A DNA stretch of 11,177 nucleotides. Origin: Pseudomonadota bacterium. GTDB lineage: Bacteria > Myxococcota_A > Polyangia > Polyangiales > Polyangiaceae. The stretch spans positions 1 through 11,177 of the forward strand of contig JAEYVE010000089.1 in the NCBI GenBank assembly GCA_023432025.1, written 5' to 3'. The position numbers and the translations under genes were made by a program. Under the pieces are notes generated by a model. That model worked only from the letters and a program-made list of their open reading frames with translations, did no database searches and had not been told where the DNA came from. Shown piece after piece: positions 4,195 to 11,177 of the stretch; within the stretch, counting starts at the first letter, position 1; every line of letters starts with the position of its first letter.

Positions 4195-5733
4195 TCAAGC
4201 CGCTTCGGCGAGCGAAGCTTCTTCCAGCTCGGCGCTCGGGGCCGCAGGCGCCTGCGAAGTGCGACCGACGAAAAGCTGCTCACGGATCATCAGCGCGGAA
4301 ACGTAGCCGTAGCCGATGGTGAAGAGCGTCGCGAACGGAGCCGCGAACCAGTGGCCCGTTTCGACGGCGGCGACGACGCTGGTCGCGCAAAGCAGCGTCA
4401 GACCCATTTCCACGAGAGGAAGGTTGGCCACCTGACGATAGCGGCCCGCGGCTTCGCCGCGCTTGGGCGTACGCACGAACTCACCCGCCATCGAGGTCAT
4501 GCCGCTGTACACGGCCTTGGTGAGGTGAGGCGAAAGGCCAGCGCCGAGCGCGATGAGCACGGGCAAGCGCTTGATGGCGCCCCAAGCGGGCCGCCCCTGC
4601 GACAGCTCCGCCAACATGTAGAAGCCCGCCAAAGACCCCGTGGCGCCGATGCAGAGCGGCAGATCCACGATCAACATGGTGCTCATGTCCGTGGCCGGCA
4701 GCAGGACGAGCGCCGGCAAGAGCAGGATGCTGAGCAGCATCATGAACGGGTACGCAAAGTGAGGAAGCATGTGGAAGCACGCTTCCACTCGCTCGTGCAG
4801 CGAAAGCGGCGCCTTGAGCACCGTACCCAGGAGCTTGCGCGCCGTCTGCACGGTTCCCTTGCCCCAACGGTACTGTTGCGCGCGCAAAGCCGACATGTCC
4901 TCCGGCAGCTCCGACGGCGTAATCACGTCCGGACGGTACACGAAGCGGTAGCCCGCCAGCTGCGCGCGGTACGACAGGTCCAAATCCTCGGTCAACGTGT
5001 CGTGCTGCCAGCCACCAGCCGCCGCGATGGCTTCCTTGCGCCACATGCCGCCCGTGCCGGAGAAGTTGAAAAAGCAGCCCGACCCGAAGCGCGCACGATT
5101 CTCGACCAGGTGGTGCCCGTCGAGCATGAGCGCCTGAACTTGGGTGAGCACGTTGGCGTCGCGGTTCATGTGACCCCAGCGCGTCTGCACCATGCCCACG
5201 TTGGGGTTCTGGAAGTGGCCGACGATGGCGCGCACGAAGTTCGGCTGTGGCACGAAATCCGCGTCGAAAATGGCGATGAGCGAGCCCTTGGCACGCGCCA
5301 ACCCGAAGTCCAGCGCGCCCGCCTTGTACCCGACGCGGTCCGCGCGGCGCACGTAGGCGATGTCGAGCCCCGTTGCCTGCAGCTCCCGCACCTTGCGCTC
5401 GGCGATGACGCGCGTTTCGTCCGTCGAGTCGTCCAACACTTGGATCTCGAGGCGGTCGCGCGGGTAGTCCAGGCGCGCCGCGGCCTCGAGCAGCCGCGCC
5501 ACCACGGTCGCCTCGTTGTAGAGCGGCAGCTGCACGGTGACTACCGGGAGCTCGGCCTCCGGTGGACACTGGACGCGCTGGGCGCGCTCGGTACGACGCC
5601 GGTACCGCAAGCACTGGAACACCAGGACCGCCCGGTGCACGCCGAAGGTGCACAGGAAGCCCAGAACCAAGAAGTACAGGGTGACCAGAGCGACTTCGAT
5701 GCCCACGACATTCATGCTGATGGGCCGACCCAT
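4195..5733 (-). CDS. Membrane family-2 glycosyltransferase, CslA/cellulose-synthase-like
   Basis: 512 aa from ATG 5733; ATG 5715 and TTG 5754 are alternatives and the ribosome site is weak for all. It should polymerise a beta-linked polysaccharide at the inner membrane from a nucleotide sugar. There is one N-terminal membrane segment (about 11-30). The cytoplasmic GT-A domain has VQLPLYNE (67-74), DDSTDET (101-107), FDADF (156-160), TEDLD (248-252, catalytic Asp) and QQYRW (286-290, the QxxRW acceptor/product motif of processive enzymes). Several C-terminal membrane segments follow (about 328-375, 388-405, 436-482), with FVRTPKRG (419-426) as in plant CslA/CslC and bacterial relatives. No PilZ domain and no BcsB-type partner gene lie beside it, so this is not a standard bcs operon. 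The product could be a glucan or mannan; I cannot tell which. It reads divergently from polA and toward ihfA. Confidence 0.9.
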   Translation of the reverse strand: MGRPISMNVVGIEVALVTLYFLVLGFLCTFGVHRAVLVFQCLRYRRRTERAQRVQCPPEAELPVVTVQLPLYNEATVVARLLEAAARLDYPRDRLEIQVLDDSTDETRVIAERKVRELQATGLDIAYVRRADRVGYKAGALDFGLARAKGSLIAIFDADFVPQPNFVRAIVGHFQNPNVGMVQTRWGHMNRDANVLTQVQALMLDGHHLVENRARFGSGCFFNFSGTGGMWRKEAIAAAGGWQHDTLTEDLDLSYRAQLAGYRFVYRPDVITPSELPEDMSALRAQQYRWGKGTVQTARKLLGTVLKAPLSLHERVEACFHMLPHFAYPFMMLLSILLLPALVLLPATDMSTMLIVDLPLCIGATGSLAGFYMLAELSQGRPAWGAIKRLPVLIALGAGLSPHLTKAVYSGMTSMAGEFVRTPKRGEAAGRYRQVANLPLVEMGLTLLCATSVVAAVETGHWFAAPFATLFTIGYGYVSALMIREQLFVGRTSQAPAAPSAELEEASLAEAA

Positions 5734-5755
5734 TAGCAAATGCCCAGGAGTCAAA

Positions 5756-5791
5756 TGTCACCCGCTTGTAATTTGTTGCACGCGGGTGTCA
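5756..5791. promoter_or_regulatory. Wide-spaced dyad in the glycosyltransferase/polA intergenic region
   Basis: Arms TGTCACCCGC (5756-5765) and GCGGGTGTCA (5782-5791) pair at 9 of 10 positions across a 16-bp AT-richer spacer. The arm centres are 26 bp apart, about two and a half helical turns. It is 23-58 bp upstream of the glycosyltransferase start and 142 bp upstream of polA. It may be a two-half-site operator, or a hairpin in the glycosyltransferase leader. No convincing -10/-35 pair was found for either gene. Confidence 0.4.
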
Positions 5792-5932
5792 GAGCCGGGC
5801 GGAAATTCGAGGACTTTTCGGGTCTGAGCGGGGGCGGCCGACGATTGGCGACGAGTCGACGGCCTGCTCGCCCCGGTCGGAGGCGGGTCGGGCACTTATC
5901 AGTCAGGGCTGGGCTTTGCTATCGAGGGGCCC

Positions 5933-8722
5933 ATGACGACGGCTCTGTTCGCGGCGGGAGATCCCGACGTTCTGTACCTCATCGATCTGAGCTCGTACGT
6001 CTTGCGGGCTTACCATGCCATCGCCCCGCTCTCCGGCCCCAGCGGGGAGCCCACGCACGCCGTGCACGGCACCGTGAACATGCTCGATCGCCTGTTCCGC
6101 GAGCGGCGCCCGACGCTCGTGGGCGTCGCCATGGATTCCGGACGCGTCACGTTCCGCAGCGAAATTTTCTCGGACTACAAGGCGAACCGCCCCCCCGCCC
6201 CCGACGATCTGAAAACCCAAATCGCGCGCTGTGAGGAGCTGGTCGCTGCCAATGGTCTCGCCATCTTCAAGCAAGCGGGCGTCGAGGCAGACGACCTCAT
6301 CGCGAGCGCCGTCCGCGGCGCACGCAAGCTCGGCCTGCGCGTCGTCATCGTGGGCGCCGACAAAGACCTCATGCAGCTCGTCTCTTCGGACGTGCTCATG
6401 TGGGACACCATGCGGGACAAGGTGTTCGGCCCGGACGAAGTCCGCGAGCGCTTCGGCGTAGGACCCGCTCAGCTGGGCGATCTCTTGGCGCTCATGGGCG
6501 ACAGCTCCGACAACATTCCCGGCGTGCCGAGCGTCGGTCCCAAGACGGCGTCGGAGCTGCTCCTCGCGTACGGCACCATCGACGGCATCTACGAAAACCT
6601 CGCCTCCATCTCGAAGAAAAAGCTCCGCGAAACCCTGGAGGTCAACGAGGAGCGCGCTCGTCTGAGCCGCCGCTTGGTGGCGCTCAAGGACGACTGCCCA
6701 GTGGATCTCGACCGAGAACGCTTGGCTTTTGGAAGGAAAAATCGCGCAAAGCTCGTCTCCCTCTACACGGAGCTCGGCTTTCAGCGGCAGCTCGCGGCGC
6801 TGCGCCGCGAAGAGGAAGAAGAAGCCAACGCACAGGTCGGCGCGAGCGGCGCCACGAACGCGAGCGCCTCGGAGCCCGTCACCTCGGCCACGCGCGAGCG
6901 CGCGCCGCGCGCCGCGATTGCGGCAGAGGCCACCGAGGTGATCACGAGCCAAAGCGCGCTCGAAGCGCTGCTCGCCCAAGCGCGCGACCAGGGCCGCCTC
7001 GCCGTGGAGCCGTTCACCACGTCGGTGGATGCGCACCGCGGCCCGCTCTTGGGGCTCGCTCTCTCCACCGGCCCGGAGGGAGCACCGACCCACGCCGCTT
7101 ACGTTCCCTTGGGGCACCGCTACGTGGGGGCGCCGGACCAGCTCACGGTCGCCGCGGTCGGAGACGCGCTCGGCGCTCTGCTCGCCTCCGGCCCGCTCTC
7201 CGTGTTCGCGTACGACTCGAAGCGCGCCCGCGTGCTCCTCGAAGACGCAGGGCTGCCGAGCCCCGCGTTTTCGCACGACGCCAAGCTCTCCAGCTATTTG
7301 ATCGATCCGGAGCAGAGTCACACGCTGGAGTCCATCGCCACGGCCCTGGGCACCAACCTGCCGGACTACGACTCCGTCGCCAAAAAAGCGCGTCGTCGCG
7401 TCGACTGGGACGCGCTGGAGGTCACCGAGGTCGCGCCCTACGCAGGAGCCCGCGTCGCCGCCCTCTTCGCTGCCGTCCCGACGCAGCGCGCCGAGCTCGA
7501 AGGCTTGGGCCTGCTCGGCCTCTTGGAGGAGACGGAAATGCCGCTGGCACGTCTTCTTTCGACGATGGAGCGCCGCGGCGTGCTCATCGACGCCGAGCGC
7601 CTCGCGGCGCTCGGTGACCGGGTGAGCCAAGAGCTTTCGGCGCTCGAAAAGCGCGCGCACGAAGTGGCCGGCAAAACCTTCAACGTGCACGCTCCCCGGC
7701 AGCTCGAGACGCTGCTCTTCGACGAGCTCGGACTCAAGCCGCAAAAGCGCACGAAAACCTCGCGGTCCACGGACGCCGCCACGTTGGAGGCGCTGGCCGA
7801 CGAGCACCCGCTGCCGGACCTCATTCTACAGATCCGCCAGCTCGCCAAGCTGAAGGGGACCTACATCGAAGCGCTCCCCGCGCTCGTGGATCGACGCACC
7901 GGCCGAGTCCACGGCGCTTGGGAGCAGGCGGTGGCGGCCACCGGGCGCATTTCCTCCACGGAACCCAACCTCCAGAACATTCCCATCCGAAGTGAGCTCG
8001 GACGGCAAATCCGCGCGGCGTTCGTGGCTCCCGAAGGACACCGCATCGTGAGCGCCGACTACTCGCAGATCGAGCTGCGCGTCTTGGCCCATCTCTCCGG
8101 CGACGCGCGCCTCGTCGAGGCCTTCCAAACGGGCCAGGACGTGCATTTGCGCACCGCCATGGAAATCTTCGAGCTCGACGAGGCCTCCGTGACGCGTGAG
8201 CACCGTACGCGCGCCAAGGCCGTCAATTTCGGAGTCATCTACGGCCAAGGCGAGAGCGGGCTCGCCAAGTCCCTCGGCATTTCGCGCGACGAAGCCGGAC
8301 GCTTCATCGCCGCATACTTCCGGCGCTACGAAGGCGTGCGTCACTTCATGGAAAAAACGTTGGACGCCGCGCGCGCCGGAGAAGCGGTCCAGAGCGTGCT
8401 GGGGCGCAGGCGTCTGGTCTCCGACATCAAGAGCGGCAACCGGGCACGCCGACTGGCGGCAGAACGCATCGCGATGAACATGCCGATTCAAGGCTCTGCG
8501 GCGGACATTCTGAAGCTCGCCATGCTCGCCCTCGCGGAGCCCGTGACGCCGGGCACCCGCATGGTGCTCACCGTGCACGACGAGCTCGTCTTCGAGGTGC
8601 CCGAGGCGGAGGTCGACGCCGCGAGCGCCGCGATCCGCGAGAAAATGGAGAGCGTGTACCCGCTCGACGTGCCTCTCGTCGTGGACGTGGGATGCGGGCC
8701 CGACTGGAACGCGGCGCACTGA
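5933..8722 (+). CDS. polA: DNA polymerase I (polymerase plus 5' nuclease)
   Basis: 929 aa from ATG 5933 with GAGGGG upstream; E. coli is 928 aa. It fills gaps and removes RNA primers during Okazaki fragment maturation and repair. The 5' nuclease (about 1-290) keeps its metal-binding acids: LIDLSS, VAMDSG, GVEADDLI, GADKDLMQL and GDSSDNIPGVPSVGPKTA. A charged, Ala-rich linker follows (about 290-335). The 3'-5' exonuclease domain (about 336-520) looks inactive: the FDTET motif is VEPFT (358-362), and the YxxxD motif is YAGAR (503-507); only Asp428 remains. The polymerase domain has motif A DYSQIELR (Asp709), motif B RTRAKAVNFGVIYG (Lys762, Tyr770) and motif C VHDELVFEV (Asp883). The residue before VHDE is Thr880, where E. 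coli and Taq have Gln. hrpB starts 9 bp after its stop. Confidence 0.97.
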   Translation: MTTALFAAGDPDVLYLIDLSSYVLRAYHAIAPLSGPSGEPTHAVHGTVNMLDRLFRERRPTLVGVAMDSGRVTFRSEIFSDYKANRPPAPDDLKTQIARCEELVAANGLAIFKQAGVEADDLIASAVRGARKLGLRVVIVGADKDLMQLVSSDVLMWDTMRDKVFGPDEVRERFGVGPAQLGDLLALMGDSSDNIPGVPSVGPKTASELLLAYGTIDGIYENLASISKKKLRETLEVNEERARLSRRLVALKDDCPVDLDRERLAFGRKNRAKLVSLYTELGFQRQLAALRREEEEEANAQVGASGATNASASEPVTSATRERAPRAAIAAEATEVITSQSALEALLAQARDQGRLAVEPFTTSVDAHRGPLLGLALSTGPEGAPTHAAYVPLGHRYVGAPDQLTVAAVGDALGALLASGPLSVFAYDSKRARVLLEDAGLPSPAFSHDAKLSSYLIDPEQSHTLESIATALGTNLPDYDSVAKKARRRVDWDALEVTEVAPYAGARVAALFAAVPTQRAELEGLGLLGLLEETEMPLARLLSTMERRGVLIDAERLAALGDRVSQELSALEKRAHEVAGKTFNVHAPRQLETLLFDELGLKPQKRTKTSRSTDAATLEALADEHPLPDLILQIRQLAKLKGTYIEALPALVDRRTGRVHGAWEQAVAATGRISSTEPNLQNIPIRSELGRQIRAAFVAPEGHRIVSADYSQIELRVLAHLSGDARLVEAFQTGQDVHLRTAMEIFELDEASVTREHRTRAKAVNFGVIYGQGESGLAKSLGISRDEAGRFIAAYFRRYEGVRHFMEKTLDAARAGEAVQSVLGRRRLVSDIKSGNRARRLAAERIAMNMPIQGSAADILKLAMLALAEPVTPGTRMVLTVHDELVFEVPEAEVDAASAAIREKMESVYPLDVPLVVDVGCGPDWNAAH

Positions 8723-8731
8723 CCGAACCCG

Positions 8732-11177
8732 ATGCAAGCGCTGCCCATCGACGACGTCGTCCCCGACGCCCTGCGTTCACTCGACGCAAGCGAGCGCCTC
8801 GTGCTCGAGGCGCCGCCGGGCGCGGGAAAAACCACGCGGCTGCCGTGGGCCATCGCCCAGGCGCCATGGTGTACCGGTCGCGTGCTCGTCACCGAGCCGC
8901 GTCGCATCGCCGCGAGCTTGGCCGCACGACGGGTCGCCGACGAGCGCGCGGTGCGGCTCGGCGACGAGGTCGGTTACCAGGTGCGTTTCGAGGACGTGAC
9001 CAGCTCCCGGACGCGCGTGGTGTACGTCACCGAAGGCGTGCTTCTCAGAAGGTTGGCGCTCGACCCGACGCTCCGCGGCATAAGCTGCGTGGTTCTGGAC
9101 GAGCTGCACGAACGGAGCCTCGACGTCGATCTTTGTCTGTCGCTCGTCGAGCGACTACAGCGCACGACGCGCCCCGAGCTGCGCGTCGTCGCCATGAGCG
9201 CCACGCTGGAGGGCGCCCACGTCGCGGGCTTCTTGGGTAACTGCCCACGCCTTCGCAGCGAAGGACGCACCTACGAGGTCGAGCTGCGCCACGCGCCCGA
9301 ACCCGACGATCGCCCCCTGGAAAAGCAGGTACGGAGCGCCGTGCGCGACGCGCTCACGCGCGAGGGAGACATTTTGGTGTTCTTGCCCGGAGCGGCGGAA
9401 ATCCGCCGCTCGGAGTTGGCGCTCACCGAGGGATTCCCAGGACTCGAGGTCGTGCCGCTCCACGGCGACTTACCCATCGCCGATCAAACGAGAGCGGTGA
9501 CGCCCGGCACGGTCCGCCGCGTCGTCTTGGCGACGAACGTGGCCGAGTCCTCGGTGACCATCCCCAGCGTCACGACGGTGATCGACAGCGGGCTGTCGCG
9601 CGTCGCGCGCCACTCGCCGTGGAGCGGTCTCACGAGCCTGGAGCTCGAAGAAATCAGCCAAGCCCGAGCGACCCAGCGCGCCGGGCGCGCCGGGCGTACG
9701 CAAGCGGGCGTCGCCGTGCGCCTCTACACTCGGAGCAACTTCTCCGCGCGCCCTCGCCACGACGAGCCCGCCATCGAGCGCGAGGAGCTCAGCGAAGCAC
9801 TGCTCACGCTCGCCTCGCTCGGACTCACGCCGAACGAGCTCACCCTGGGCCGCGGCGCCCCCTCAGGAGACGCGGCCCTTCGCTTCCTCACACCTCCGCC
9901 TTCCGCGGCGCTCGAGGCCGCCGAACAAACGCTCGTCACGCTCGGCGCGCTCGCGGAAGGGCGCATCACGGACTCGGGCCGGGCGCTACTCGAGCATCCT
10001 CTGCACCCGCGGCTCGCGCGCCTCGTGCTCGAGGGTGAGCGGCTGGGCGTCTTCGACGACGCTTGCCTCGCGGCCGCTTTGCTCGCAGAGCGCGACGTTC
10101 GGCGTGAAACGCGCACACGCTGGGGTGGAGGCGGTGCTTCTTTCGCGCTCACCTCCGCGGATTCGGACGTCGAGGAAATGATCGATCGCTTCCGCGAGGC
10201 GGAGGCGGAGCGCTTCGACCGGCGCGCCACCGAACGCTTGGAGTTGGACGCAGCTGCCGTTCGTCGCGTGGACCGCGCCTATCGACAGCTCGTGAAACGT
10301 CGACCTCGCGGCGGTGAGCGAAGCGCGGACGCGCCTGCCCCCGGCGCGCTCGGCCGCTCTCTGCTCGCCGCCTTCGCAGATCGAGTTGCCCAGCGGCGCG
10401 GCACCACCACCGAGCTCGTAATGTGCGGCGGTGGAACCGCCCGTCTCGCGGAAACGAGCGTCGTCCATCGCGCCCCCTTGCTCGTCGCGGTAGCCGCCGA
10501 TCAACCGCGCGGAAAGCGTGGACAAGCCGTGGTCCGCATCGCGAGTCGCATCGAGCCCGAATGGCTCTTGGACGGCTACGCGGATCGCCTCGAGCTCGAC
10601 GACGAGGCGGCCTACGACCCCACCACCGAAAGAGTCGAGCGCGTCAGCCGCATGCGCTTCGGTCGCGTCGTGCTCGACGAGTCACGAGCACGCGCGGAGC
10701 CGGCCTCGGACGTCGCCGAGCTCTTGCTCAAGGCCGCGCGCGCGAAAGGCCTCGGCGTGTTCGACAAAGACGATCGCTTGTCGTCTTTGGGCGCGCGCTT
10801 GAGCGTGCTCGGTCGAAGCTGCCCGGAGCTGTCGGTTCCGGAAGGGTTCGAGGAGCCCGGCGCCCGAGCCCTGGAGCTGGGCTCTGCCGAGGTGAGCTCT
10901 CTCGCCGAGCTCGCGGAGCTCGACTTGGCGTCACTCGTGCTTTCCACGTTGCCCGCGCCGGTGGCGCGTGCGCTCCACGAAGAAGCTCCGCTCCGGATCC
11001 GCTTGCCGGGAGGCCGCGAGGTGGCCGTGCACTACGAGGCCGGCAAGGCACCTTGGATCGAGTCTCGGCTCCAGGATTTCTTCGGGATGACGTCCACGCC
11101 CACCATCTGCGGGGGTCGCTTACCGCTCACGGTCCACCTGCTCGCTCCCAACTACCGCGCCGTCCAGGTGACGACCG
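8732..11177 (+). CDS. hrpB: ATP-dependent helicase HrpB, truncated by the window edge
   Basis: 815 complete codons from ATG 8732, still open at the edge; the final CDS base is the first of a codon. HrpB is a DEAH-type SF2 nucleic-acid helicase related to RNA helicases; its physiological substrate is poorly defined in most bacteria. The N-terminus MQALPIDDVVPDALRSL is typical. Motifs in order: GAGKTT (30-35, Walker A), TEPRRIAA (54-61), DELHER (123-128, DExH), SAT (156-158), then ATNVAESSVTIP (267-278) and QRAGRAGR (315-322). A winged-helix/ratchet region follows, then the long HrpB-specific C-terminal half, which reaches the family's end motif (GGRLPLTVHLLAPNYRAVQV). About 40-60 residues are probably missing. 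It lies 9 bp after polA, probably cotranscribed, but with no clear ribosome site (GACCGAACCCG precedes ATG). Confidence 0.95.
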   Translation, partial: MQALPIDDVVPDALRSLDASERLVLEAPPGAGKTTRLPWAIAQAPWCTGRVLVTEPRRIAASLAARRVADERAVRLGDEVGYQVRFEDVTSSRTRVVYVTEGVLLRRLALDPTLRGISCVVLDELHERSLDVDLCLSLVERLQRTTRPELRVVAMSATLEGAHVAGFLGNCPRLRSEGRTYEVELRHAPEPDDRPLEKQVRSAVRDALTREGDILVFLPGAAEIRRSELALTEGFPGLEVVPLHGDLPIADQTRAVTPGTVRRVVLATNVAESSVTIPSVTTVIDSGLSRVARHSPWSGLTSLELEEISQARATQRAGRAGRTQAGVAVRLYTRSNFSARPRHDEPAIEREELSEALLTLASLGLTPNELTLGRGAPSGDAALRFLTPPPSAALEAAEQTLVTLGALAEGRITDSGRALLEHPLHPRLARLVLEGERLGVFDDACLAAALLAERDVRRETRTRWGGGGASFALTSADSDVEEMIDRFREAEAERFDRRATERLELDAAAVRRVDRAYRQLVKRRPRGGERSADAPAPGALGRSLLAAFADRVAQRRGTTTELVMCGGGTARLAETSVVHRAPLLVAVAADQPRGKRGQAVVRIASRIEPEWLLDGYADRLELDDEAAYDPTTERVERVSRMRFGRVVLDESRARAEPASDVAELLLKAARAKGLGVFDKDDRLSSLGARLSVLGRSCPELSVPEGFEEPGARALELGSAEVSSLAELAELDLASLVLSTLPAPVARALHEEAPLRIRLPGGREVAVHYEAGKAPWIESRLQDFFGMTSTPTICGGRLPLTVHLLAPNYRAVQVTT

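Noticed and set aside
3967..5736. Long plus-strand open frame opposite the glycosyltransferase gene
   Set aside because: It is the mirror of a well-supported GT2 gene; the translation is Arg/His-rich with no recognisable domain, as expected from antisense frames in GC-rich DNA.
5749..5754. TTGACT upstream of the glycosyltransferase as a -35 element
   Set aside because: No -10 at suitable spacing, and the sigma-54 alternative fails the GG-N10-GC spacing.
5903..7807. Long minus-strand open frame opposite polA
   Set aside because: No domain is recognisable, and polA on the other strand matches its family over its full length.
1..11177. Defence island, CRISPR, prophage or transposon
   Set aside because: No transposase, integrase, phage gene, spaced repeat array or tRNA-adjacent junction is visible; the genes are chromosomal housekeeping or envelope functions with uniform composition.

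Overview
The window is GC-rich DNA with strong G/C preference at third codon positions. The genes look deltaproteobacterial: a Proteobacteria-style ihfA-merR pair, an SSB with a glycine-rich linker, full-length DNA polymerase I and an HrpB helicase. I infer a myxobacterium (Myxococcota, perhaps Polyangiales) from style only; nothing here proves the taxon. It is mostly ordinary chromosome with good coding density, with no transposase, integrase, CRISPR array, tRNA or rRNA visible.

Minus strand, read from 3786 down to 26: a five-gene same-direction cluster, ihfA -> MerR-family regulator -> ssb -> atypical NAD(P)-binding SDR-like protein -> exported SGNH hydrolase. Gaps are 53 bp (or a 4-bp overlap, depending on the merR start), 90 bp, 7 bp and 23 bp, so at least the last three genes are probably cotranscribed. 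The cluster starts with DNA architecture and single-strand binding, and ends with a probable cell-envelope esterase resembling peptidoglycan O-acetylesterases (Ape1-like).

3787-4194 is 408 bp without a gene. It holds two near-perfect dyads in the ihfA upstream region (22 bp and 28 bp, centres 46 bp apart) and a GC-rich repeat/hairpin zone just downstream of the next gene. 4195-5733 (minus) encodes a membrane-bound processive family-2 glycosyltransferase of the CslA/cellulose-synthase-like type. Between it and polA is a divergent intergenic region with a wide-spaced dyad.

Plus strand from 5933: polA (929 aa, with a degenerate 3'-5' exonuclease site) followed 9 bp later by hrpB, which runs off the right edge of the window.

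The points most worth a second look are the paired dyads upstream of ihfA, the SDR-like protein that has lost its Tyr/Lys catalytic pair, the poly-aspartate tail on IHF, the noncoding repeats at 4033-4157, and the membership of the ihfA-to-SGNH cluster. I see no convincing new defence or mobile system.
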